In this document: positions 33,331 to 42,679 of the stretch, in pieces | Layout: each line of letters begins with the position of its first letter | How positions within the stretch are numbered: position 1 is the stretch's first letter | Source of the DNA: Shewanella sp. ANA-3 | GTDB taxonomy: Bacteria; Pseudomonadota; Gammaproteobacteria; Enterobacterales; Shewanellaceae | Length of the DNA: 64,000 bases | Direction: 5' to 3' | Assembly: GCF_000203935.1 (NCBI RefSeq) | Contig: NC_008577.1 | Coordinates: forward strand, 1,054,001-1,118,000 | Notes under the pieces: model-generated | Seen by the model: the letters and a program-made list of their open reading frames with translations, nothing else | Databases searched by the model: none | What the model was told of the DNA's origin: nothing | Position numbers and translations under genes: made by a program

Positions 33331-34623
33331 ATGAAACTTGAATCACTGGCATTACACCACGGATATGAATCAGAGGCGACCACGAAAGCCGCTGCGGTAC
33401 CTATCTATCAGACCACTTCCTACACCTTCGATGATACCCAACATGGTGCTGATTTATTTGACTTAAAAGTCGCAGGTAATATCTATACGCGGATTATGAA
33501 CCCGACGAGCAGCGTGCTCGAACAGCGACTTGCGGCCATTGAAGGCGGCATAGGCGCGCTGGCGCTTGCCTCGGGAATGGCGGCCATTACCTATGCGATT
33601 CAAGCGCTTACTCAGGTGGGGGACAATATTGTCAGTACCAGTCAGCTCTACGGCGGCACTTATAATCTGTTTGCCCATACATTGCCGCGCCAAGGAGTCG
33701 AAGTGCGGATGGCAGCCTTCGATGATTTTGAAGAGCTCGATGCTTTAATTGATGCTAAGACCAAGGCGCTATTCTGTGAGTCCATAGGTAACCCTGCTGG
33801 CAATATTGTTGATCTTAAACGTTTAGCCGAGATAGCCCATAAACACGGCGTGCCTTTAATTGTCGATAACACTGTTGCCACCCCTGTTTTATGTCGCCCG
33901 TTTGAACATGGCGCCGATATCGTTATCCATTCGTTGACCAAATACATTGGCGGCCATGGAACGACAATTGGCGGCGTGATTATTGACTCGGGCAAGTTCG
34001 ATTGGGTGGCGAACAAAGAACGCTTTGCCCTGCTCAATCAAGCCGATCCTTCCTACCATGGTGTGGTGTATACCGAGGCCTTTGGTGCCGCAGCCTTTAT
34101 TGGACGCTGCCGCGTGGTGCCGCTGCGTAATACTGGGGCGGCGCTCTCACCTCACAGTGCATTTTTGCTGCTACAAGGGCTGGAAACCTTGAGTCTGCGT
34201 ATGGAACGCCACTGCTCGAATGCCTTGGCATTGGCCGAATACTTGATACTGCATCCTTCAGTCAGCTGGGTGAATTACGGTGCTTTGCCGAGTAGCCCTT
34301 ACCGTGAAAATTGCCAAAAGATCACCGGTGGTAAAGCCTCTGGGATTATCAGCTTTGGTATTAAAGCGGCCACTCCCGAGGAGGGTAAAATCGCTGGTGG
34401 CAAGTTTATCGACGCGCTGCAGATGATTTTGCGCTTAGTGAATATAGGTGATGCCAAATCGCTTGCCTGCCATCCCGCCAGCACCACTCACAGACAGTTG
34501 GACGCGAACGAGCTTGCTAGAGCCGGGGTGTCTGAGGACTTAATTCGAATCTCCGTCGGCATTGAACATATCGACGATATTATTGCCGATGTGGCGCAGG
34601 CGCTGGAAAAAGCCTTGGCTTAA
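33331..34623 (+). CDS. metY: O-acetylhomoserine sulfhydrylase (aminocarboxypropyltransferase)
   Basis: 430 aa from the ATG at 33331 with GGAAGGA upstream; a TTG six codons earlier is rejected. It is a Cys/Met-metabolism PLP enzyme. The PLP Lys is in [16 protein letters not shown] (about 205-220), and SRIMNPT-like [15 protein letters not shown] and the GGTYNLF loop are typical of MetY. It makes homocysteine from O-acetylhomoserine and sulfide. The upstream MetJ boxes confirm methionine control. Single gene. Confidence 0.92.
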   Translation: MKLESLALHHGYESEATTKAAAVPIYQTTSYTFDDTQHGADLFDLKVAGNIYTRIMNPTSSVLEQRLAAIEGGIGALALASGMAAITYAIQALTQVGDNIVSTSQLYGGTYNLFAHTLPRQGVEVRMAAFDDFEELDALIDAKTKALFCESIGNPAGNIVDLKRLAEIAHKHGVPLIVDNTVATPVLCRPFEHGADIVIHSLTKYIGGHGTTIGGVIIDSGKFDWVANKERFALLNQADPSYHGVVYTEAFGAAAFIGRCRVVPLRNTGAALSPHSAFLLLQGLETLSLRMERHCSNALALAEYLILHPSVSWVNYGALPSSPYRENCQKITGGKASGIISFGIKAATPEEGKIAGGKFIDALQMILRLVNIGDAKSLACHPASTTHRQLDANELARAGVSEDLIRISVGIEHIDDIIADVAQALEKALA

Positions 34624-34648
34624 CGTATTAACTTGATTATTCGAATGA

Positions 34649-34678
34649 AAAAGGCCGCTAATGTTAGCGGCCTTTTAC
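34649..34678. terminator. Bidirectional terminator between metY and the DUF2339 gene
   Basis: A 10-bp stem (AAGGCCGCTA with TAGCGGCCTT) and ATGT loop with A and T runs on the two sides. Confidence 0.9.
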
Positions 34679-34695
34679 TTTGCATAACTGACGAC

Positions 34696-37600
34696 TTATT
34701 GGTTTGCTTCTTGTAGGCGATTACGCGCCTTTTGATAGAAGTAAGATACGGTCAGTAAGATCACCCCAATCAACATAAAGGCGATAACCTTTTGCACTAG
34801 CTCGAAGGACGCCATATCCAGCAATAACACTTTGAGTGTGGCTAAGGTAAAGAGTCCAGCGGCGAGGCGGATCATATCCCCATGCTGGGGTTTTAGGCTG
34901 ATAAACATTAACACGCTGCCATGGACGACGAGCAAAATGGCGCTGAGTGGCGCGGCAATCATATTATCGAACGCATAACTCCAGGTGAGATAACTCAGCG
35001 CGAGCAATCCATGCCAGCCCCATTTGAGCCATTGCAGCGGTAAGAAACGCTGATGCAAACGAATAGCGACGCCGCGGCGTAAGATAAGTAGCGCGAGCAG
35101 TGCTAATGCCATCAATTCACAGAGGATCAATAACACGTTATCCAGATCGAGTCTTAGCGACAACTCAAAATGCAGCATTATCGGCAGCAGCACTAGCCCT
35201 AGACAAAGCCCGTAGGCCAAGCTGTAGCTTGAGCGCACCGCGGCTTGGATTTCGATGGCTAAGTGCGCCATCAATCCCGTTTGCACTGAGCCATGTTTGG
35301 TGCGTCTTTGGAGCAAGAGGGCAAAGTAGCCGCTCAGTGCTAATGCCGTCATCGACCATGCCACTACATCGACGCGGTTAAATCCATAGACCAATACGGC
35401 CAGCACCAGCGCGAAATAATAAGGGCTAAGTTGCCATTGCAGGGTTAGCAGTGATGCACAAGGCTTGGCAAGCTTGCGATAACGCAGCAGTACAAAGCCC
35501 ATGGCTAGGGCGCCAATGAGCAGTGCGATAAGTCCTTGCCAAACTTCAAATAGGCACAAGCTGGCGGTGGTGAGGATCGCTAGCCAAGTCAAAATCTTGG
35601 TTTCAATCTCAAGGGCTTTATGCTTGATAACATAGGCAAGGGCGAGGCTGAACAAGCTGCTGAGCCAGAGTGCAACCGCGGTAAACTCCCAATAACTGCG
35701 CATCACCTTAGGCAATAAGATTAGCGGCAGCAGCAGATAACAGCCGAGTTGTATCTGCTTGGCGGCCTGGGCGAACAGCGAGCTTGGGTAATGCTTACGA
35801 TACCAATAGTGGGCCAGCAACAGGGCGGCGAATAATTCAATGCGTGCCAGTTTGGCCATCAGTGGCTGCGCACTAAAGCTCAGGCTGCCAGTGAGGGTCA
35901 CTCCTTCGACCACAGAAAACAAGAGCGGCAGCAGCAAGAGCCAAGCGGCAAATTCGCTGACCATCAACTTGTCTTTACCACTTAAATACAACATCAACAG
36001 ACTCACGAGCGGGATGATGGCGAGGTAATAATCGCTGCTGATAAGGTAAGCCGCCAGCAAAAGGGTCGCCACATAAAAGCCGCTGAGGAACTCTTTGAAT
36101 AAATAACTCAATTGCCGCTCGAGCCGCGACAGTGGCAACTCATCATTGCCAACTTGGCGGATAACAAAGAGCAGGGCCGCCGCGCTTAAGGCTAGCGCGA
36201 GCAGCGGGAACCCAAGCGCCGCCATCATCGTTTGCTCGCCAAGTCCGAGTAAGGAAAAACCTGTCAGCACCGCATATAAATTGAGAACCAGCCCTGTCAG
36301 CAATAACACGTAGGCTTCGGCGCGCACCGAAATCAGTTTCTCCTTAAGGCCAATCCATAGCAGGAGCAATGCTTCGAGAATGAGCACTAATCCCAGGAAA
36401 TCATGGCTTAATAGATAAAGGGCAGCAAAGGCGGCAAAACTGCCGCCAAAGACTAACAAGAGACTGCGCTGGGACGGGGCGAGTCGAGACTTGAGCTTAA
36501 CGTATAAGCCTGCGCAGATGAGTGCGTTGGCAATAAATATCTCCCCTGCAAATGGCGTAAATTGGGTGAGTTCGAAGATAACAAAGGCCAGTAGGGCTAT
36601 CGGCAGAACTAAGGCTCTATGGCTAAGTGAGGTCGTTGAAGGATTCACCATAAACCCAAATAGACCATAGAGATAAAACAGTGCGTTAATGCTCACTAGG
36701 GCGAGCACTGCTGCGCCGCCCCATTGAGTGAGCGGTAAATCGATAAAATAACTGAAGGCTTCGATGCAGGCGATATGCAGGAAGGCGGTGATTTCCAGCA
36801 GTAATGGCCAGTGTAATTTACGGCTTTGGGCGAGGGCGCCCGCACCTATCAGTAGCAGATAGGGAATATACAGTAGCGGCGCATAGCTTTGGGATAACAA
36901 CATCATAGGCGCCATTGAGCCGCCGACTAAAGCTATCACGGCAATGACCTTGGCATCGAGTCGCATCGACAGGCCATAGCCCGCTAAGGTAATCAATAGC
37001 AGCAGGATAAAGCTGGCACTGTTAGGGATAATCTCAAAGTAGGGGCCAATAAAATAGGCGCAGAGATAGTTTAGGATAAGGCCTAATCCGACAACCCCAG
37101 ATCCAAAGTCGGCCATGCCCGCCCTTTTTTGGCGGATAAAAATCCCGCCCGCAATAATCGCATTGGCGCAGCCAAAACCTAGTAGGGCTTTACCGAGTTC
37201 GGAAAACCAATGGTTGATGGAATATTGCAGTAGGTAGCCAAAACCTAGGGTGAGGGTGATGATGCCCGCGACCGTCATCAAAAACACTGGGCCTAGACCC
37301 TTGGCTTGATAATGTTGATAAAAGCCTTTGACCTGTTCAGTGATGGCTGCAAATGGCGCCATAATGGCGGCAACGCTTTGGGATAAGATGGTCCCTAACT
37401 GACTTGTGGCCTGCACACCCACTTCAAGTCCGGCTTGCTGAGAAAAGGCCTTATCTTGCTGCAAATCATCCTGCTGCGAATCCACTGGTGAATGCACGGC
37501 TTTTGAGGGAGCCTTTGCGTGGCGCTGCCAAGGATCGTCTTGCCAAGGATTTGCCTCGGGCGCTTGTGGTTGGATATGGGGAGCCATTTCTTCAGTTTGC

Positions 37601-37842
37601 AGTGAGGCGCGCCCATCCCTTGGCTCAATCGTCGTGCCGAATGGCGTTGTGATATCGTCCGTGCAGGTGGATGCGGTGGTGAGAGTGGCGTTGTCTTGTT
37701 GCTCAAGCTGAAGACTGATGCTGTCGAGCTTGGCCGAGAATTCTGCCAGTTGGCGGCTGAGTGAAGATTGCTGCGACAGGTGCTGCAGTTTTAACTGCGC
37801 CAATTCTGCCTTGAGTTGGTCAACGTCATCCTTTAACGGCAT
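34696..37842 (-). CDS. Giant DUF2339 membrane protein
   Basis: 1048 aa. The first 50 residues form a coiled coil (DDVDQLKAELAQLKL), then a Gln/Ser/Asp-rich hydrophilic linker to about 150, then some 25 or more hydrophobic helices to the end, broken by short basic loops (KLKSR, RQKR). This is the pattern of DUF2339 proteins, one of the largest predicted multi-pass membrane families in bacteria, with unknown function. It ends with a basic tail. A single gene with a bidirectional terminator. Confidence 0.88.
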   Translation of the reverse strand: MPLKDDVDQLKAELAQLKLQHLSQQSSLSRQLAEFSAKLDSISLQLEQQDNATLTTASTCTDDITTPFGTTIEPRDGRASLQTEEMAPHIQPQAPEANPWQDDPWQRHAKAPSKAVHSPVDSQQDDLQQDKAFSQQAGLEVGVQATSQLGTILSQSVAAIMAPFAAITEQVKGFYQHYQAKGLGPVFLMTVAGIITLTLGFGYLLQYSINHWFSELGKALLGFGCANAIIAGGIFIRQKRAGMADFGSGVVGLGLILNYLCAYFIGPYFEIIPNSASFILLLLITLAGYGLSMRLDAKVIAVIALVGGSMAPMMLLSQSYAPLLYIPYLLLIGAGALAQSRKLHWPLLLEITAFLHIACIEAFSYFIDLPLTQWGGAAVLALVSINALFYLYGLFGFMVNPSTTSLSHRALVLPIALLAFVIFELTQFTPFAGEIFIANALICAGLYVKLKSRLAPSQRSLLLVFGGSFAAFAALYLLSHDFLGLVLILEALLLLWIGLKEKLISVRAEAYVLLLTGLVLNLYAVLTGFSLLGLGEQTMMAALGFPLLALALSAAALLFVIRQVGNDELPLSRLERQLSYLFKEFLSGFYVATLLLAAYLISSDYYLAIIPLVSLLMLYLSGKDKLMVSEFAAWLLLLPLLFSVVEGVTLTGSLSFSAQPLMAKLARIELFAALLLAHYWYRKHYPSSLFAQAAKQIQLGCYLLLPLILLPKVMRSYWEFTAVALWLSSLFSLALAYVIKHKALEIETKILTWLAILTTASLCLFEVWQGLIALLIGALAMGFVLLRYRKLAKPCASLLTLQWQLSPYYFALVLAVLVYGFNRVDVVAWSMTALALSGYFALLLQRRTKHGSVQTGLMAHLAIEIQAAVRSSYSLAYGLCLGLVLLPIMLHFELSLRLDLDNVLLILCELMALALLALLILRRGVAIRLHQRFLPLQWLKWGWHGLLALSYLTWSYAFDNMIAAPLSAILLVVHGSVLMFISLKPQHGDMIRLAAGLFTLATLKVLLLDMASFELVQKVIAFMLIGVILLTVSYFYQKARNRLQEANQ

Positions 37843-38049
37843 CTCAATATCCTAAATATGCTTTCCATCTCCATGGGGCATAAAAGTCTAAGTGACTCAC
37901 TTCTATGCTTTTACTGTGAAAGATTGTACTGACAACTAGGCATAACGGCTAGTAAAAAGCCGTTACTCAGTATGTGCGAATGCGAAAGTGGAGGAGATGA
38001 GGCAAAGATAGCGCAATGATTTTGCCCTATCTTTGCTGAGCTAAAGCGG

Positions 38050-39183
38050 TTATTTCTGCGCTTGCAGGATCACAAATTTGCCGTTGGAGGCGACTGTGGT
38101 GCAGTTTTTAAATAAACGCTGCAATTTGACGTGGTAAGCCAAGTGGCGATTCCCCACTATATGTAAAATGCCGCCATTTTTGAGTCGGCGCCGCGCGTCT
38201 AAAAACATCTGCCAAGCAATGTGGTCGGTAATCGCCTCGCCCTGATGGAAGGGCGGATTGCAGAGCACTAAATCGGGTTCTACACCATCGGGTAAATGGG
38301 TCATGCAATCATCCCAATGGAAATGGCCTTTTTCCGCGGGGAGTTGGTTGTTTGCCCAGTTGGCTTTTGCCGAGGCCACCGCCATTTCGGAATCATCAAT
38401 AAAATGGATATCGGCATTAGGGTATAACTGGGCCGCACGCAGACCTAGCACGCCATTGCCACAACCTAGGTCGACAATCGTTTTAAAGTCGCCCTGAGGG
38501 AGGTTATCCAACATAATGCGCGCACCGATATCGAGTTTATTGGCGGCAAACACATTGCTTAAATTACTGATGTGGAGGTTGAATTCGGGAATATCCCAAG
38601 TGACTTCCTTCGGTAAGGCGCGTGGCTTGCCATCGCTAATACAGGTGATGACGCGGGTTTTCTTCCAAGCGAGGCTGGCGCTTGCTGGCCCTAAGTGTGT
38701 CGCGAATACTTCCAATAAGCTCGCGTTGATGGACTTGGCTTTTGCGCCAACCAACACTTTGCAGCCCGCGGGCAACACTTGCGATAAGCGCATCAGCTGG
38801 TGGGCAAAGTAAGTAAGGTTTTTAGGCAGCTTCATCAATACGAGGGCGAGATCGCAAGGCAAGGCATCGCGACTGGTAAACCTGGTTAGGTTATCCATAG
38901 GTAACTGATTGCGATGATGATTTTGCTCTGCACCTAAAAAACTGGTTCTGGCATCGGTTTCGACATTCAGTGGCCAATCGGGATTAAGTCGCGATAGGGC
39001 GCAGCTTAAGGCGCCAAAGCTGTCGTTGATAATGGCCGTTGGCACCGCGGTTTGTCCGCCTTCTACTAGGGTGTTAATCAAATGCTCGTCTGCCGCATCC
39101 CAAGCTTGGAGATTGGATTCCTGCGAAGCGGGGTAGCGAAAGAGTTCAAGCTCAATCCCTGCCACTGAAAATTGTGTCGTCAT
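38050..39183 (-). CDS. rlmG: 23S rRNA (guanine-N2) methyltransferase RlmG
   Basis: 377 aa, two methyltransferase-like domains as in RlmG/RsmC. The catalytic C-terminal domain has the SAM site [19 protein letters not shown] (about 234-252) and the NPPF motif in [11 protein letters not shown] (about 308). The N-terminal domain lacks a full SAM site, as in homologues. RlmG methylates G1835 of 23S rRNA in E. coli. Divergent from alkB. Confidence 0.9.
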   Translation of the reverse strand: MTTQFSVAGIELELFRYPASQESNLQAWDAADEHLINTLVEGGQTAVPTAIINDSFGALSCALSRLNPDWPLNVETDARTSFLGAEQNHHRNQLPMDNLTRFTSRDALPCDLALVLMKLPKNLTYFAHQLMRLSQVLPAGCKVLVGAKAKSINASLLEVFATHLGPASASLAWKKTRVITCISDGKPRALPKEVTWDIPEFNLHISNLSNVFAANKLDIGARIMLDNLPQGDFKTIVDLGCGNGVLGLRAAQLYPNADIHFIDDSEMAVASAKANWANNQLPAEKGHFHWDDCMTHLPDGVEPDLVLCNPPFHQGEAITDHIAWQMFLDARRRLKNGGILHIVGNRHLAYHVKLQRLFKNCTTVASNGKFVILQAQK

Positions 39184-39372
39184 CTTTGTGCTAAGCCAAT
39201 AAAAACAGTGCGAATAAAAACGCTGCCATTAAAACAGCGCCAATTAAATAAGGCGCAGATTATCGCAGATTTCCCCTTATCGTGCGATGCTTGCCTGAGG
39301 TTGTATATCTGCTCGTGCATTTATGGGTGATTGGATGGGGTCAATCAAGTCGTCAGTGGTATAAGGTACTGT

Positions 39373-40032
39373 ATGAAACAAGTCGATTTAGGACTCGAAC
39401 CTGAGGCCAATCTTGAAGCTGATAGCGGCATCTCTTGCGCCCATCATCAAGATGCGGCACAAGTCGAGCCGCCTATCACCTTAGTTAGGGATTATTTGAA
39501 TGTGGCGCAGCAGAATGCCCTAATCAAGGAGGCCGAATCTTACCCTCTGAACCGCCCACAAATTCAAGTATTTGGGGAATATCATGCCATTCCAAGGCAG
39601 CAGGTTTGGTATGGCGATTTGGGATGCGACTATTTATATTCGGGGCTATTTATTCGTGCTTTGCCTTGGCCTAAGTATTTGCAAAAATTGCGTGACAAGT
39701 TGCAGCGGGATTTTGGCCTGGGCAGCAATGGTGTGTTAGTGAATCGCTATGCCGATGGTCAAGATTGCATGGGCGCCCACAGCGATGATGAGCCCGAGAT
39801 TGCAAGCGGCAGTGATATCGCCTCTATCAGCCTTGGCGCCTCGCGGGATTTTGTGATTAAACATAAACACAGCAAGGTGAAATACACGATTAGCTTACAC
39901 AGTGGTGACTTACTGATTATGCACTGGCCAATGCAGCAAGATTGGTTACACAGCGTGCCTAAGCGCTTAAAGGTTAAGGAACCCCGCTGGAACTACACCT
40001 TTAGGCAATTGATTGTTAATTATCATGGCTGA
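39373..40032 (+). CDS. alkB: AlkB-family 2-oxoglutarate/Fe(II) dioxygenase
   Basis: 219 aa from the ATG at 39373 with AAGG upstream; a longer TTG frame is rejected. The Fe ligands are His and Asp in GAHSDDEPE and the distal His in WLHSVPKR; the oxoglutarate Arg pair is in RWNYTFRQL. It resembles ALKBH2/3-like and bacterial AlkB proteins that demethylate alkylated DNA or RNA bases. The first 40 residues are acidic and not part of the fold. No Ada-type regulator is nearby. Confidence 0.85.
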   Translation: MKQVDLGLEPEANLEADSGISCAHHQDAAQVEPPITLVRDYLNVAQQNALIKEAESYPLNRPQIQVFGEYHAIPRQQVWYGDLGCDYLYSGLFIRALPWPKYLQKLRDKLQRDFGLGSNGVLVNRYADGQDCMGAHSDDEPEIASGSDIASISLGASRDFVIKHKHSKVKYTISLHSGDLLIMHWPMQQDWLHSVPKRLKVKEPRWNYTFRQLIVNYHG

Positions 40033-40166
40033 TTGAAAGCTAAATTATTTCATACTGTTGCTAAATTGGCTCAGTTTAAAGCTGCAAAGCTGACGTTGGG
40101 ATTTGATCTTTTGTACTTGAAGCAGTACTCTGCGGCCACTGGATTTTCCCATGTTGAGATTAGAAT

Positions 40167-40487
40167 ATGTCCAATACCCATGCGCAGGGCACAGTGGCAC
40201 AGACCATTGATCAGAAGCTGACTGAAAGCTTCTCGCCAACTCATTTAGAAGTCCTTAACGAAAGTCACCGTCACCATGTTCCGCCTAATTCAGAGACTCA
40301 CTTTAAAGTGGTTGTCGTCAGTGATGAATTTGATGGGCTTCGTTTGCTCGCCCGCCATCGTTTGGTTAATAACTGTTTAGCCAACGAGTTAGCGAACGGT
40401 GTGCATGCACTTTCTATCCATACCTTCACTCAGAGTGAATGGGCTAAGGATGTTGAAGTGCCTAAAACGCCAAATTGCCGCGGTTAA
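40167..40487 (+). CDS. bolA: BolA-family protein
   Basis: 106 aa. The BolA fold has the conserved His-rich loop NESHRHHVPPNSETHFKVVVVSDEF (about 31-55) and RLLARHRLVNNCL, where the invariant His binds [2Fe-2S] with a monothiol glutaredoxin. BolA proteins act in iron-sulfur trafficking, cell shape and stress responses. Ends at a strong terminator. Confidence 0.93.
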   Translation: MSNTHAQGTVAQTIDQKLTESFSPTHLEVLNESHRHHVPPNSETHFKVVVVSDEFDGLRLLARHRLVNNCLANELANGVHALSIHTFTQSEWAKDVEVPKTPNCRG

Positions 40488-40506
40488 TTCGGCCCCTGAA
40501 CTTTAT

Positions 40507-40537
40507 AAAAGCCACGTTATCAACGTGGCTTTTTTGT
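40507..40537 (+). terminator. Rho-independent terminator after bolA
   Basis: A 12-bp stem (AAAAGCCACGTT with AACGTGGCTTTT), 3-base loop and T run. Confidence 0.9.
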
Positions 40538-40747
40538 TTTAGGTCAAATAGACGACAATATGCGGTTTCCCTGTTGAATTTTCTGTGTTAACAATATGTT
40601 CTATTTTGTACTGAATTAGTGCTCACTGTTTCTTGCGACTGAAGTGTAAGTAGTAAGCATCTAAACAAGAGTGCTTTAGAGCAGTCGATACTTAAGAGCG
40701 CTAATTTTCATACTGTTAACTAACTTCGCATTCAGGGAGAGTGTTCG

Positions 40748-41860
40748 ATGCGTCATTTGGGGTGCCTAATCTTTGCGGTATTGCTTATTGGTCTCGGAGG
40801 GTGTAATCCCGCGCCCCAGCATATCGAGCAGACTGCAGCACCTCATCCCGATGCGACTCCCGTTAAAGATGTTATCGAGTGGCGTTTAGCCACGTCTTGG
40901 CCGAAAAACTTTGCTGGTTTAGGTATGGCACCTGAGCGTTTTGCCAAGCTGGTGAACGAGATGTCCCATGGCCGCTTGCAAATTCATGTGTATGGCGCGG
41001 GAGAATTAATGCCCGCCTTTGCGGTGTTCGACGGGGTAAGCCAAGGTAAAATCCAAATGGCCCACGCCGCCTCCTATTATTGGAAGGGGAAAGCGCCCGC
41101 CTCACAGTTTTTTTCTTCTATCCCCTTTGGTATGACGGCCCAAGAGATGAACGGCTGGCTGCATTATGGTGGCGGCATGGCATTGTGGGAGGAGGTCTAT
41201 CGCCCCTTTGGCATCATTCCATTAGCGGGTGGCAATACGGGGATGCAGATGGGCGGCTGGTTTAATAAACCTATTAATAGCATTGCCGATTTTAAAGGCT
41301 TGAAGATCCGTATGCCGGGCTTGGGGGGCGAAGTGCTAAAACGCGTTGGTGCCGTACCCGTCAATATGGCGGGCAGGGAGCTTTATGGCGCTTTGCAAAC
41401 GGGGTCTATCGATGCGGCTGAGTGGGTTGGGCCTGTCAATGACCTCGCTTTTGGTTTACATAAAGTCGCCAAATATTACTATTACCCCGGTTGGCACGAG
41501 CCTGGCTCCAATATGGAGTTTTTGATTAATAAGGGTGCGTTCGAGAGTCTTCCCCAAGATTTACAAGCCATAGTCAAAACGGCTGCACGCGCCATCAATC
41601 AAGATATGTTGGACGAATACACCACGCGTAACGTGACTGCGCTTGACACCTTAGTCAAAGATGAAGGTGTGGTGCTTAAGGCTTTTCCGCCCCAGGTGCT
41701 CACCGAGCTTGAACGTATTTCACAGCAGGTCATTGAAGAGCAGGCCGAGCAGGATCCTATGATGCGCAAAGTGTATCGCGCTTACCATGCCTATGAGCAG
41801 GGGGGGCGTGAGTATCATAAGATTTCAGAGGATGCTTACAGCCAGCAGCGCCAGCACTAA
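40748..41860 (+). CDS. TRAP-type solute-binding lipoprotein (DctP-like), orphan
   Basis: 370 aa. Lipoprotein signal with lipobox LGGC (Cys near 19), then a Pro/Ala/Asp linker, then a DctP-like binding fold from about 46 (EWRLATSWPKNFAGLG). The ligand Arg is in LKIRMPGLGGEVLKRVGAVP (about 195), and GALQTGSIDAAEWVGP follows, as in 2-oxoacid/monocarboxylate-binding TRAP proteins such as TakP. No DctQ or DctM permease gene is near, and lipidation is unusual for a free TRAP binding protein. AGGGAGAG precedes the ATG. It may serve a permease elsewhere, or act as a sensor. Confidence 0.82.
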   Translation: MRHLGCLIFAVLLIGLGGCNPAPQHIEQTAAPHPDATPVKDVIEWRLATSWPKNFAGLGMAPERFAKLVNEMSHGRLQIHVYGAGELMPAFAVFDGVSQGKIQMAHAASYYWKGKAPASQFFSSIPFGMTAQEMNGWLHYGGGMALWEEVYRPFGIIPLAGGNTGMQMGGWFNKPINSIADFKGLKIRMPGLGGEVLKRVGAVPVNMAGRELYGALQTGSIDAAEWVGPVNDLAFGLHKVAKYYYYPGWHEPGSNMEFLINKGAFESLPQDLQAIVKTAARAINQDMLDEYTTRNVTALDTLVKDEGVVLKAFPPQVLTELERISQQVIEEQAEQDPMMRKVYRAYHAYEQGGREYHKISEDAYSQQRQH

Positions 41861-41900
41861 TGCCGATAATTTGAACAAAATGTTCATATTAGCGTCTGAT

Positions 41901-41928
41901 TAATGTGAGATGATTTCATCTTACATTA
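41901..41928. repeat. Inverted repeat between the TRAP gene and luxS
   Basis: Arms of 13 bases (TAATGTGAGATGA and TCATCTTACATTA, one mismatch) around TT. No long T run follows, so it is more likely an operator than a terminator. The spacing between TGTGA and TTACA is too wide for CRP. Confidence 0.6.
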
Positions 41929-42015
41929 TCTTGTTATCGACCTAATCCATTTGGTGTTATGCTTGCGCCCATAAACCGATAGCGGTTGTATCGCCCTAAG
42001 AATTTGGAGTTTCCT

Positions 42016-42525
42016 ATGCCATTACTTGATAGCTTTACCGTTGACCATACTCGGATGAATGCGCCAGCCGTGCGTGTTGCCAAACATATGAGTACCCCAA
42101 AAGGCGATGCGATTACCGTATTCGATCTACGTTTTTGTGCACCGAATAAAGATATCCTCAGCGAGCGTGGTATCCATACCCTAGAACATCTGTTTGCAGG
42201 CTTTATGCGTGATCATCTAAACGGCAGCGATGTTGAAATTATTGATATTTCACCAATGGGATGCCGCACCGGTTTCTACATGAGCCTGATTGGTGAGCCG
42301 AGTGAGCGCCAAGTGGCCGATGCATGGCTTGCCTCAATGGAAGATGTGCTCAAAGTGGTTGAGCAATCTGAAATTCCTGAGCTTAACGAGTATCAATGTG
42401 GCACTTACGAGATGCACTCGTTAGAACAAGCCCAAGATATCGCCCGTAACATTATCGCCGCAGGTGTGAGTGTTAACCGTAATGATGACTTAAAACTCAG
42501 CGATGAGATCTTAGGTCAGCTCTAA
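42016..42525 (+). CDS. luxS: S-ribosylhomocysteine lyase LuxS (autoinducer-2 synthase)
   Basis: 169 aa from the ATG with TTGGAG 6 bases upstream; an upstream in-frame ATG at 41986 has no site. The metal-binding HTLEH motif (about 54-58) and a distant Cys in QCGTYE (about 128), with the catalytic Cys in MGCRTGFYM (about 84), are all present. It splits S-ribosylhomocysteine into homocysteine and the AI-2 precursor, recycling SAM-derived thioether. Monocistronic with a terminator. Confidence 0.96.
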   Translation: MPLLDSFTVDHTRMNAPAVRVAKHMSTPKGDAITVFDLRFCAPNKDILSERGIHTLEHLFAGFMRDHLNGSDVEIIDISPMGCRTGFYMSLIGEPSERQVADAWLASMEDVLKVVEQSEIPELNEYQCGTYEMHSLEQAQDIARNIIAAGVSVNRNDDLKLSDEILGQL

Positions 42526-42580
42526 GCTTTGCTAAGGCATCACAAGGTGTGGTGCCTAGACTTAAGGCCTTAGCGTCAAG

Positions 42581-42606
42581 AAAGCGACATTCGTCGCTTT
42601 TTTTTT
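42581..42606 (+). terminator. Rho-independent terminator after luxS
   Basis: An 8-bp stem (AAAGCGAC with GTCGCTTT), a 4-base loop and T9. Confidence 0.9.
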
Positions 42607-42679
42607 CGAGCAAATTCAGCTATTTTACAAAATAACAACAAAAACGCCGTACGCTAACAAACACTTTTGGGAGCTTGGT

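Noticed and set aside
34696..37842. Plus-strand frames inside the DUF2339 gene
   Set aside because: They are antisense shadows of a long membrane-protein gene with biased composition.
41901..41928. CRP-binding site before luxS
   Set aside because: TGTGA and TTACA are 12 bases apart; CRP needs 6.
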